DNA of 45,896 nt from the NCBI GenBank assembly GCA_012735275.1, contig JAAYHR010000024.1, forward strand, positions 1 to 45,896. Direction: 5' to 3'. The position numbers were made by a program, and so were the translations under genes. The first letter of the stretch is position 1; each line of letters starts with the position of its first letter. The DNA is from Erysipelothrix sp. (GTDB lineage Bacteria > Bacillota_I > Bacilli_A > Erysipelotrichales > Erysipelotrichaceae). This document shows positions 7,667-15,179 of this stretch, piece by piece. The notes beneath the pieces are model-generated. The model was given only the letters and a program-made list of their open reading frames with translations. It did no database searches and had not been told where the DNA came from.

Positions 7667-8689
7667 ATGACAAATATTAGCAAGGAATTTGTTTACAGCT
7701 TGCCTAAGGCAGAGCTACATTTACACTTAGAAGGTACACTAGAACCTGAATTAAAACTAAGATTAGCGCAAAAGAATAATATTGAGCTAAAAGAAAAAAC
7801 GGTGGAAGAAGTTGAAGCAACATATCAATTTAACGATTTAACTTCATTCTTAGCTGTTTACTACCCAGGTATGGATGTATTAGTTGAAAAAGAAGATTTC
7901 TATGATTTAGCAATGGCTTACTTTAAAGAAGTTCAAAAGCACAATGTTAAATACGTTGAAGTATTCTTTGATCCGCAAGCACATACAACACGTGGTGTTG
8001 CATTTGAAACATTCTTTGAAGGTTACTACCAAGCAACACAAGACGCTAAAGAGTTAGGGATTGAAGCTCACTTAATTATGTGCTTCTTACGTGACTTAAG
8101 TGAAGAGTCAGCATTTGAACATTATGAAATGGCTAAGCCATTCTACGACCGTATCTTAGGTATTGGTCTTGATTCAGATGAAAGAAACAACCCACCACTT
8201 AAATTTGAACGTGTCTTTAAACAAGCTAAATCAGATGGCTTCCACATTACAATGCACTGTGATATTGATCAAGTTGGATCAATTCAAAACATCTCTGATG
8301 CACTACATGTAATTGGTGTTGAAAGAATTGATCATGGTACAAACATTGTTGAAGATCAAGCTTTAGTTGATTACGTTATCGCAAACAATATCGGATTAAC
8401 TTCATGCCCAGTTTCAAACAGCTTTGTTACTGAAGACATGAAAGGTAAAGAAGTAAAAGAATTATTAGATCAAGGGGTTAAAGTTACAATTAACTCAGAC
8501 GATCCAGCTTACTTCAAATCATATGTATCAGATGATTTAATCGCAGTTGCTAACTACATGGAACTTTCAGAAGCAGATGTAGTTAAACTAGTTAAGAATG
8601 CCTTTGAAATTGCCTGGACAAGTAAAGCAAATATTAATCAATACTTAAAACAAGTTGATGAGTATGTAGCAAGCTATCAAGCAAAATAA
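7667..8689 (+). CDS. add: Adenosine/adenine deaminase family protein
   Basis: This 340-residue metal-dependent deaminase removes ammonia from adenosine or adenine, giving inosine or hypoxanthine. Metal ligands are H18 and H20 (HLHLEG), H197 and D278 (NSDDPAYF). H223 lies in ERIDHG. The motifs ERIDHG and NSDDPAYF are also found in adenine deaminases of the Aah1/ADE branch, so adenine is a real candidate substrate. The usual HAGE motif with its catalytic glutamate is replaced by HCDID (197-201). It is preceded by a C-type purine riboswitch and AGGAGG, and stands as a single-gene unit. Confidence 0.88.
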   Translation: MTNISKEFVYSLPKAELHLHLEGTLEPELKLRLAQKNNIELKEKTVEEVEATYQFNDLTSFLAVYYPGMDVLVEKEDFYDLAMAYFKEVQKHNVKYVEVFFDPQAHTTRGVAFETFFEGYYQATQDAKELGIEAHLIMCFLRDLSEESAFEHYEMAKPFYDRILGIGLDSDERNNPPLKFERVFKQAKSDGFHITMHCDIDQVGSIQNISDALHVIGVERIDHGTNIVEDQALVDYVIANNIGLTSCPVSNSFVTEDMKGKEVKELLDQGVKVTINSDDPAYFKSYVSDDLIAVANYMELSEADVVKLVKNAFEIAWTSKANINQYLKQVDEYVASYQAK

Positions 8690-8704
8690 TTTATAAAAAT
8701 TAAG

Positions 8705-8735
8705 AAAACATAATGCTAAGTCATTATGGTTTTTT
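8705..8735 (+). terminator. Terminator of the deaminase gene
   Basis: CATAATG (8709-8715) pairs with CATTATG (8722-8728), flanked by A and T runs. Confidence 0.85.
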
Positions 8736-8781
8736 GATTCTATCCTTAAAGGTTTTAAAAGTAGATATGGAATATTCTTTA

Positions 8782-8790
8782 TGGTATTAT
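8782..8790 (+). promoter_or_regulatory. Extended -10 of the HAD gene
   Basis: TGGTATTAT, 21 bases before the ATG at 8812. No convincing -35 is seen. Confidence 0.4.
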
Positions 8791-8811
8791 TACTTTTAAG
8801 GGAGATGTAAA

Positions 8812-9633
8812 ATGAGTAAAATAAAATTAGTTATGACAGACTTAGATGACACGCTTTTAAACAGTGACAAGAAAATATCGGAGGCTAATTATCAAGCCAT
8901 CGATAGATTGATTGAAAAGGGCGTATTAGTAGTACCGACAACAGGGAGATATTACGGGGGAATTCCTGATGAGTTACATGAGCATACAGGAATAAAGTAT
9001 TTAGTCTCATCAAATGGTGCCATGATTACCAATAATGAAACTAAAGAAGTAATTACGATGAATGCGATCGCAACTGATATCTTATATGATATTGTCGCAA
9101 TGGCAGAAGCTAAAGCAATTAATATTATCTTAGTAGCAGATGGCCAAGTCGTACTTGATGAGCGCATTTTTGATAATCCAAAATATGAAAAATCTGACTT
9201 TTTAGCAAGAATGTTAGGCCACGGTCAAACGACAGGTGATGTCTTAAACTTCTTAAAAGAAACTGATTTAACATTCAAGAAATTAGATTTAGGTTTTTCT
9301 GATCTCGAGTTTAGAAATGAACTATATGCTAAGTTGAAAGAATACCCAGGTATCTCAGCGGTATCTTCTCATGCATCGAATATAGAAATTACTGAAGCTA
9401 ATACGAGTAAAGGTTCGGCACTCGAATATCTAATTGAGATGTTAGAGCTTGATCGCTCAGAAGTTTTAGCGATTGGTGATAATGATAACGATATTTCAAT
9501 GTTACAACTTGCGGGTATTGGAGTCGCGATGGATAATGCAAGTGAACAAGTAAAAAGCCACAGCGACGCTGTGACTGATAATTGTAATAATGATGGTTTT
9601 GCTAAAGCAATTAATAAAGTATTTGACTTCTAA
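8812..9633 (+). CDS. Cof-type HAD-IIB phosphatase
   Basis: The 273 residues show HAD motif I (MTDLDDTLLNS), motif II (VPTTGR), a lysine in NTSKGSAL, and motif IV (GDNDNDISML). The C2-type cap lies between motifs II and III. Such enzymes hydrolyse small phosphate esters, including sugar phosphates, flavin mononucleotide and pyridoxal phosphate; the substrate here is open. GGGAGAT marks the start. The stop codon abuts the stop of the convergent hemolysin III gene with no spacer and no visible terminator. Confidence 0.9.
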   Translation: MSKIKLVMTDLDDTLLNSDKKISEANYQAIDRLIEKGVLVVPTTGRYYGGIPDELHEHTGIKYLVSSNGAMITNNETKEVITMNAIATDILYDIVAMAEAKAINIILVADGQVVLDERIFDNPKYEKSDFLARMLGHGQTTGDVLNFLKETDLTFKKLDLGFSDLEFRNELYAKLKEYPGISAVSSHASNIEITEANTSKGSALEYLIEMLELDRSEVLAIGDNDNDISMLQLAGIGVAMDNASEQVKSHSDAVTDNCNNDGFAKAINKVFDF

Positions 9634-10293
9634 TTATTTAATAAAGAAGACAATCGCAATATAATGAGAAATAGAAGCTGCGTTAATAAACATGTGCCAT
9701 AAGACATGAGCGTACTTCTTTTTTCTGGTGTAAAAATAAGCTCCAACTGAATATAAGACCCCACCAAGTGCGATTAAAGCAACAAAGATAAAGTCGGAAT
9801 TTCTAATAATTGTTGGCATAAATAAGATTGCTACCCAACCCATAATTAAGTAGAGTGATAGTGTTAGTTTTGGATACTCTTTCTTAGCTACGGCTTTATA
9901 TAAGATTCCGAAGATAACACAACCCCATTGAATAATTAATATAACTACGGCTTGCCAGCCACCAATTAGACTTAAGGCAATCGGTGTATATGAACCTGCG
10001 ATTGCAAAGTAGATAAAGATATGATCTAATATTCGAAAGACATATTTTTGTGTTGTATCGAAAGCCATCGAATGGTAGAGCGTTGAAATAAGAAACATCA
10101 TAAATATGCAAATCGTAAAGACACTAACACCAAGTCCAAAGGTTAAGCCACCAATGGAGTAGGTATAGATTGCTGTAATTGGAATTAATATTAAAGAAAT
10201 AAGTGCCATAACCCCATGAGTTACTGCATTTCCGATTTCTTCTTCTAAAGAAAGTTTAACCATATTCTTAATTGAATTTTTTGTTTTTTCCAT
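9634..10293 (-). CDS. Hemolysin III / PAQR-family membrane protein
   Basis: This 219-residue protein has seven predicted helices and the family motifs STLYHSM, LDHIFIYFAIAGSYTP and LWHMFINAASISHY. The conserved His and Asp residues are those that bind zinc in PAQR relatives. Bacterial members (YqfA, YplQ) are poorly understood; links to lipid homeostasis or hydrolase activity are proposed for the superfamily. The start has AAAGGAG six bases upstream. The 3' end touches the HAD gene. Confidence 0.9.
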   Translation of the reverse strand: MEKTKNSIKNMVKLSLEEEIGNAVTHGVMALISLILIPITAIYTYSIGGLTFGLGVSVFTICIFMMFLISTLYHSMAFDTTQKYVFRILDHIFIYFAIAGSYTPIALSLIGGWQAVVILIIQWGCVIFGILYKAVAKKEYPKLTLSLYLIMGWVAILFMPTIIRNSDFIFVALIALGGVLYSVGAYFYTRKKKYAHVLWHMFINAASISHYIAIVFFIK

Positions 10294-10402
10294 ATAATCT
10301 CCTTTAAAATACCTAATTGTTATTATAGCATAGTGTCATTAGATTAAGTCATTTTCCAATAGTTTTCACATGATTTTCTTACTTGTGGATAATTGATATT
10401 AC

Positions 10403-10431
10403 TTGACTTTTAGGCAGTATATTTATATAAT
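10403..10431 (+). promoter_or_regulatory. Strong sigma-A promoter
   Basis: TTGACT (10403-10408), a 17-base spacer and TATAAT (10426-10431). It is among the best promoters in the window and drives the micro-ORF at 10457 and the CNNM gene with a very short 5' leader. Confidence 0.85.
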
Positions 10432-10456
10432 CTATCTTATTAATGGAGGCGTGTAA

Positions 10457-10522
10457 ATGGACGAGGATAGTAGCGGAATTATTCCGTGTTGTAGGAAATA
10501 TATAAAAGGTGATTTTAAATGA
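10457..10522 (+). CDS. 21-codon ORF translationally coupled to the CNNM gene
   Basis: The peptide begins MDEDSSGIIPCCRKYI and ends KGDFK. A GGAGG Shine-Dalgarno lies seven bases before the ATG, directly behind a strong promoter. Its TGA overlaps the start of the next gene as ATGA. The downstream Shine-Dalgarno (AAAGGTGA) lies inside this ORF, so translation of the peptide should influence access to it. The CC pair and acidic start are the only notable residues. A CGGAA/TTCCG hairpin lies mid-ORF. It may be a leader peptide or a small protein; no homologue is known to me. Confidence 0.5.
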   Translation: MDEDSSGIIPCCRKYIKGDFK

Positions 10523-11841
10523 TAACTCAATTTTTATCAATAATATTATTAATTTTGCTTAATGCGTTTTTTGCGGGGAGTGAAATGGCCTTTATTTCTG
10601 TGAATGTTAATAAACTTAAACTAAATGAAGATAAACGTTCTTTAAAGATTATCGAGTTGGTATCAGATTCGACTAATCTATTATCTTCTATTCAAGTTGG
10701 GGTAACACTATCTGGATTCATGGCATCTGCTGTGGCTTCTGAAGCTTTTTCTTCATACTTAGTTAACTTATTATTAGACTTAGGTCTTAAATTTAATATG
10801 GAAATATTAAAAGCAGTCGTAATGTTTATGATTACTTTAATGCTTTCTTATTTAACGATTCTTTTTGGTGAACTTGTTCCTAAGAAGATCGCAATGTCAC
10901 ATCCGGAGAAATTTGCCTCAATGGCGATTTATCCAATTTCGTTTTTCTCAAAAGTATTTAATCCAATCGTTATGTTCTTAACTTTTTCAACTAAATTAGT
11001 TCTAAAGTTATTTAATATTAATGCAGATGATTTAGATGATATCGCAACTGAAGAAGAAATTAAGTTGATGGTATCTGTCTCATCTGAGGGTGGACATATT
11101 GATGAGAACGAACGTGAAATGATTGATAACATCTTTGCCTTTGATGATCTTGAAGTCGAAGATATCATGACACACCGTACGGAAATTATCGCAATCGATG
11201 AAAAATGGTCTTTTGAAGAAATCATGAACTTTGTTGCTGGTGAACGTTATACACGTTATCCAGTTTATAAAGACTCGCTTGATAATATTATTGGAACAAT
11301 TCACTTACGTGATCTGTTGGCTTATTTAAATAAAACCAATGAGTTTGTTTTAACTGATATCTTACGTAAAGCTTATTATGTTCCAACATCAAAAATGAGT
11401 GATGAGTTATTCTCAGAATTCAAAGTAAATAAAACCCACTTAGCGGTCGTAATTGATGAGTATGGTGGAACAGCTGGAATTATTACCATGGAAGACTTAA
11501 TTGAAGAAATTCTTGGTGAAATTGCCGATGAGTACGATGATGATGAAACTGATGGTATCTTAAGAATATCGGATGATATGTGGATTGTTGATGGGGATTC
11601 AGAGTTAGTTGATCTATATGATGAGCTAGAAGTTGAGTTTCCTCTTGATAAGTTTGATACCGTATCAGGCTTTGTTGTTGGTGAATTAGGTCGTCTACCG
11701 CAATCGGAAGATGTTAACTCACTACTTTCAGCAATTGAGTTTGAAGGTTATCGTTTCATAATTACAAAAATTGATGATAAGGTTGTCGCGAAAGTTAAAA
11801 TAACGCGCTTAAAACCAATGATTGAAGAAGAAGTTGAATAG
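10519..11841 (+). CDS. CNNM/CorC-family transporter (DUF21-CBS-CorC_HlyC)
   Basis: Domain order is DUF21 membrane region (about 1-180), a pair of CBS domains (about 205-330, with EDIMTHRTEI and VVIDEYGGTAGIITMEDL) and a C-terminal CorC_HlyC domain (about 345-435). At 440 residues it has the normal length. Proteins of this family (YrkA, YhdP, CorB) move or control magnesium, and several confer tolerance to divalent metals. The start has AAAGGTGA and overlaps the stop of the 21-codon ORF. A hairpin follows the stop (11843-11862), but it lacks a T run. Confidence 0.9.
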   Translation: MITQFLSIILLILLNAFFAGSEMAFISVNVNKLKLNEDKRSLKIIELVSDSTNLLSSIQVGVTLSGFMASAVASEAFSSYLVNLLLDLGLKFNMEILKAVVMFMITLMLSYLTILFGELVPKKIAMSHPEKFASMAIYPISFFSKVFNPIVMFLTFSTKLVLKLFNINADDLDDIATEEEIKLMVSVSSEGGHIDENEREMIDNIFAFDDLEVEDIMTHRTEIIAIDEKWSFEEIMNFVAGERYTRYPVYKDSLDNIIGTIHLRDLLAYLNKTNEFVLTDILRKAYYVPTSKMSDELFSEFKVNKTHLAVVIDEYGGTAGIITMEDLIEEILGEIADEYDDDETDGILRISDDMWIVDGDSELVDLYDELEVEFPLDKFDTVSGFVVGELGRLPQSEDVNSLLSAIEFEGYRFIITKIDDKVVAKVKITRLKPMIEEEVE

Positions 11842-11881
11842 TCATTAGCCTATATGCTAATGAATCTAATCTTAGAAAATA

Positions 11882-11890
11882 TGTTACAAT
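11882..11890 (+). promoter_or_regulatory. Extended -10 before the glycosyltransferase leader
   Basis: TGTTACAAT about 178 bases before the glycosyltransferase start. It places a transcription start near 11897 and leaves a leader of about 170 nt. Confidence 0.5.
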
Positions 11891-11896
11891 AGATAG

Positions 11897-12050
11897 TGCA
11901 AGTGAGTTTCTTGAAATAGCTAAGAAATTTAGCTAAATCATTTAGAAAATTGTACTATTGATATTGAAACTATTGATATATAAGTAGTTTGACTTCAAAT
12001 TACTAATACAATATTTGAAGAGAAAATAGTGCAATCAAATGCACTTTTTC
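11897..12050 (+). ncRNA. Structured leader or small RNA with terminator, class unknown
   Basis: The region shows a chain of hairpins: TAGCTAA/TTAGCTA (11917-11935), then ATTGTA/TACAAT (11949-11954 with 12007-12012) enclosing AGTAGTTTG/CAAATTACT (11983-12004). An 11-base direct repeat, ACTATTGATAT, occurs at 11954 and 11969. An intrinsic terminator follows (AGTGCA/TGCACT, 12028-12045, then T5), 18 bases before the glycosyltransferase ATG. A second AGTGCA at 11895-11900 could compete for the 3' terminator arm. It fits an attenuating riboswitch or a separate small RNA. It matches no class I know. Confidence 0.5.
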
Positions 12051-12067
12051 TGTTTAAAGGAGTAACA

Positions 12068-13102
12068 ATGAATAAAAAAATTAAAGTTAGAATGTTATCA
12101 TTGTCAGATATTGTTAAAGGGCAAGGAGTTTCTAGTGCTTTTCATGAACAAGTAAATCTGGTAAGTAATTCAAAAATGCTTGAAATTAAAATTAATCAAA
12201 AATTTAAAGATGCTGATATTGTTCACCATCATACTGTTGATCCTAAAAATTATTTCACAATGTTTAAAAAGAAATATAGTCATGTCGCTTATGTACATAT
12301 GTTAGCTGAAAAGTTAGATGGTTCAATTAAATTAAATCCAATTATCTATAAGATTTTTCAAAAATATACGCATAGTTTTTATCGTAAGGCTGATCATTTA
12401 GTAATTGTAAATCCAAATACTAAGGAATTACTATTGTCATATGGTATTGCTGAAGATAAGATTCACTACATTCCAAATTATGTTTCGGAAGAACAGTTCT
12501 TTGTGGTAGATGAGAAAATGCGTGATGCTTATAAAGATAAGTATGAATTTTCAAAAACTAAGAAAACCGTATTAGCGGTTGGACAAGTTTTAATAGGTAA
12601 GGGTGTTGAGGATTTTATTAAGTCAGCAATTAACAACCCAAGTATTGATTATGTTTGGGCTGGCGGCTTTTCTTTTGGTAAGTTAACTGATGGTTATGAC
12701 CAGTTAAAAGAATATTTTGATAACCCACCAAAAAATGTTAGATTTTTGGACGTTGTTGAAAGAGATTTAATGAATGAGGTTTATAATGCGGCAGACATTT
12801 TATTTATGCCATCCTATAATGAAATGTTTCCGATGACAATCCTAGAAGCGATTAACACAAATAAACCTTTAGTAATTAGAGATTTATCTTTGTATGAAGA
12901 TATTTTGTTTGATCATTATCGCCCATGTGCTGGCCTTGTCGACTTTGATGATGAGATTAATCAGCTTGTGAGTGATGATCAATACTTTTTAAACTCAGTA
13001 GAAAAATCTATTGTCCTTAAAAATTATTACAGTAAACCATATATATTAAATATGTGGGAAGAATTTTATCAACATGTAGTTGATCAAAAAGAAGGGGAAT
13101 AA
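12068..13102 (+). CDS. Family 4 glycosyltransferase, glycolipid-synthase type (CpoA/BgsA-like)
   Basis: The 344 residues form a GT-B glycosyltransferase. DIVHHHTVDPKNYF is in the N-terminal domain, VNPNTKELLLSYGI is at the domain border, and EMFPMTILEAI is the EX7E nucleotide-sugar motif. The N-terminal pattern resembles diacylglycerol glucosyl- or galactosyltransferases such as CpoA and BgsA, so a role in membrane glycolipid or lipoteichoic anchor synthesis is likely but unproven. The frame reaches back to a GTG at 12029, but that lies in the terminator hairpin; AAAGGAG fixes the ATG at 12068. The NYN gene follows after one base. Confidence 0.78.
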   Translation: MNKKIKVRMLSLSDIVKGQGVSSAFHEQVNLVSNSKMLEIKINQKFKDADIVHHHTVDPKNYFTMFKKKYSHVAYVHMLAEKLDGSIKLNPIIYKIFQKYTHSFYRKADHLVIVNPNTKELLLSYGIAEDKIHYIPNYVSEEQFFVVDEKMRDAYKDKYEFSKTKKTVLAVGQVLIGKGVEDFIKSAINNPSIDYVWAGGFSFGKLTDGYDQLKEYFDNPPKNVRFLDVVERDLMNEVYNAADILFMPSYNEMFPMTILEAINTNKPLVIRDLSLYEDILFDHYRPCAGLVDFDDEINQLVSDDQYFLNSVEKSIVLKNYYSKPYILNMWEEFYQHVVDQKEGE

Positions 13103-13103
13103 C

Positions 13104-13865
13104 ATGTTAAAAAAGAATCCTTATTCAGAAGGTGCAATTATTAGTACTACTGAAACAAATGATTATCAAATCGCAGTTCTAATTGATGCGGATAATATTC
13201 CGTATAAAAGTATTAAAGGAATATTAGAAGAAGTTACCAGATATGGAACACCAACTATAAAGCGTATTTATGGCGATTGGACAAATCAAAGATTAAACGG
13301 TTGGAAACCACTATTACTTGAAAATGCGATCAGCCCAATTCAACAATATGGTTATACAATTGGAAAGAATGCAACGGACTCAGCTTTAATTATCGATGCA
13401 ATGGATATGTTATATACAAAAAACATTGATGCATTCTGCTTAGTTTCATCAGATAGTGATTTTACGCGCTTAGCGACACGTCTTCGTGAAGCAGGTAAGT
13501 GGGTTTTAGGAATTGGGGAAACAAAAACTCCAAGTCCATTTATTGCATCTTGTGATAAGTTTGTATATATTGAAGTAATTGAAGAAAGATCTAAAACTGA
13601 ACTTCGTGGTGGAAAAGACCGAGAAGAATTAGTTAGATTAATTACATCATCAATTTATGATATTGCCGATGATAATGGCTATGCATTCTTAGCTGATGTT
13701 GGAAACTCAATCATGCGAAAACAACCAGACTTTGATCCAAGAAACTATGGTTATTATAAATTAACACCATTAGTAAAAGACTTGGACGAGTTTGAAATTG
13801 ATGAACGTAAAATTGATGATTCAGTTAAACACGTTTATATAAGAAAGAAAAGATCGAAAAAATAA
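13104..13865 (+). CDS. NYN (PIN-like nuclease) domain protein with LOTUS/OST-HTH domain
   Basis: The first 165 residues form a NYN domain with the acidic active-site set: D28 and D30 in LIDADN, the aspartate of NATDSALIIDAMD, and D residues in LVSSDSDFTRL. Residues about 175-250 form an OST-HTH/LOTUS RNA-binding domain. Such proteins are presumed RNases; the bacterial members have no agreed target. GAAGGGGA lies seven bases before the ATG, and an upstream TTG is less likely. It is co-transcribed with the glycosyltransferase. Confidence 0.85.
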   Translation: MLKKNPYSEGAIISTTETNDYQIAVLIDADNIPYKSIKGILEEVTRYGTPTIKRIYGDWTNQRLNGWKPLLLENAISPIQQYGYTIGKNATDSALIIDAMDMLYTKNIDAFCLVSSDSDFTRLATRLREAGKWVLGIGETKTPSPFIASCDKFVYIEVIEERSKTELRGGKDREELVRLITSSIYDIADDNGYAFLADVGNSIMRKQPDFDPRNYGYYKLTPLVKDLDEFEIDERKIDDSVKHVYIRKKRSKK

Positions 13866-13872
13866 GCCTATC

Positions 13873-13901
13873 TTGTATATTGCTTATGATTATTATATAA
13901 T
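13873..13901 (+). promoter_or_regulatory. Promoter of the pheST T-box transcript
   Basis: TTGTAT (13873-13878), a 17-base spacer and TATAAT (13896-13901). Confidence 0.7.
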
Positions 13902-13907
13902 TAGTAC

Positions 13908-14118
13908 GATAATTAAATCAAAGATTAGGACTAGTAAATATTGTTAATCTATTTAGAGAGTGACTGGTGCTGGAAAGTCATTAGATAAGATATTGAATTC
14001 ACCTATGAGAGAAGTTAATCACTTCCGTAACTACTGCGTTAAAGTAAGGTTAAGACATTTTATAATGTAAAAACAGGATGGTACCGCGATTGTCGCTTCT
14101 GGCTTTGCGGTTTTTTTT
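13908..14118 (+). promoter_or_regulatory. T-box riboswitch, phenylalanine specifier
   Basis: The leader has an AGAGAG motif in stem I (13955-13960), a specifier loop with TTC at 13998-14000, and the T-box sequence AGGATGGTACCGCG (14075-14088). This base-pairs with the CCA end of uncharged tRNA. The usual AGGGTGG reads AGGATGG here. The terminator pairs ACCGC (14083-14087) with GCGGT (14107-14111), followed by T8. Uncharged tRNA-Phe would favour the antiterminator and read-through into pheS. Confidence 0.95.
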
Positions 14119-14133
14119 ATGGAGGAGAATAAT

Positions 14134-15168
14134 ATGAAGGATTTAGACAGTTTAAAGAGTGAAATGATTCAAAAATTAATGGCAGCTGATTCGCTAGTTG
14201 ATATTGAACAATTAAGAATTGAACTATTAGGTAAAAAAGGACAAGTTCAGGCACTAATGAAAAAAATGCGTGACTTATCAAACGAAGAACGTCCATTATT
14301 TGGGGCAAAAGTAAACGAAATCAAAAATGAAATCGATACTTATATTTCAAATCGTGTTCAAGAATTAATGAAAGTTGAAATCGAAAAGAAACTAGCTTCT
14401 GAAAAAATTGATATTACACTTCCTGAAAAATCATTTAAGTATGGAAATCAACATCCACTAACAATCATGTCAGAGGCAATTTGTGAACTATTTGAGTCAA
14501 TGGGTTATGCCGTTGAAGAAGGTCCAGAGGTTGAATTAGATCTTTATAACTTTGAGCGTGCCAATATTCCTGAGAATCATCCTGCTCGTGAGATGCAAGA
14601 TACATTCTTTGTTGATGTGGAACGTTTACTTAGAACTCATACAACTGCGATTCAAACACGAGTCTTAGAAGAACAAAAAGATCAATTACCAATTAGAGTA
14701 ATCTGTCCTGGAAAAACTTATCGTCGTGATGAGGATGATGCAACGCATTCACACCAGTTCATTCAAATTGAAGGATTACTAATTGATGAAAATATTAAGA
14801 TGACAGATTTAAAAGGAACACTTGAAGTCTTAGCTCAAAACTTATTTGGAGAAGACCAAAGAATTCGTTTAAGACCTTCTTACTTCCAATTCACTGAACC
14901 ATCAGTTGAAGTTGATGTTACATGCTTTAACTGTAAGGGATCTGGCTGTAATGTTTGTAAAGAGTCAGGATGGATTGAACTCTTAGGTGCTGGAATGGTC
15001 CACCCACACGTTTTAGAGATGGCTGGCATTGATTCAGAGAAATACTCAGGCTTTGCCTTCGGTATTGGAGTTGACCGTGCAGTCATGCTTAAATACGGTG
15101 TTAGTGACATCCGTTCACTGTATACAAACGATACACGCTTACTAGCGATGTTTGACCGTTTTGATTAG
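14134..15168 (+). CDS. pheS: Phenylalanyl-tRNA synthetase alpha subunit
   Basis: This is the catalytic alpha chain (344 residues) of the alpha2-beta2 enzyme that charges tRNA-Phe. An N-terminal coiled coil (about 1-85) is followed by the class II core with motif 2 (KTYRRDEDDATHSHQFIQIEG) split over the active site and motif 3 (GIGVDRAVMLKYG). The four-cysteine segment CFNCKGSGCNVCK is normal for bacterial PheS. An ATG at 14119 sits directly after the terminator T run; the ATG at 14134 is preferred because GGAGGAG lies six bases upstream. It is controlled by the T-box and followed by pheT. Confidence 0.98.
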   Translation: MKDLDSLKSEMIQKLMAADSLVDIEQLRIELLGKKGQVQALMKKMRDLSNEERPLFGAKVNEIKNEIDTYISNRVQELMKVEIEKKLASEKIDITLPEKSFKYGNQHPLTIMSEAICELFESMGYAVEEGPEVELDLYNFERANIPENHPAREMQDTFFVDVERLLRTHTTAIQTRVLEEQKDQLPIRVICPGKTYRRDEDDATHSHQFIQIEGLLIDENIKMTDLKGTLEVLAQNLFGEDQRIRLRPSYFQFTEPSVEVDVTCFNCKGSGCNVCKESGWIELLGAGMVHPHVLEMAGIDSEKYSGFAFGIGVDRAVMLKYGVSDIRSLYTNDTRLLAMFDRFD

Positions 15169-15179
15169 GAGGAAAATAA

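Noticed and set aside
10443-10505. Alternative 20-codon ORF (MEACKWTRIV...) in another frame of the CNNM leader
   Set aside because: Its start codon lies within the Shine-Dalgarno of the better supported micro-ORF, and it has no ribosome site of its own.
11843-11862. Hairpin CATTAGC/GCTAATG directly after the CNNM gene
   Set aside because: Not followed by a T run, so not called as an intrinsic terminator.
12029-12067. N-terminal extension of the glycosyltransferase from a GTG
   Set aside because: The extension would be encoded by the terminator hairpin and lacks a Shine-Dalgarno; the ATG at 12068 has AAAGGAG.
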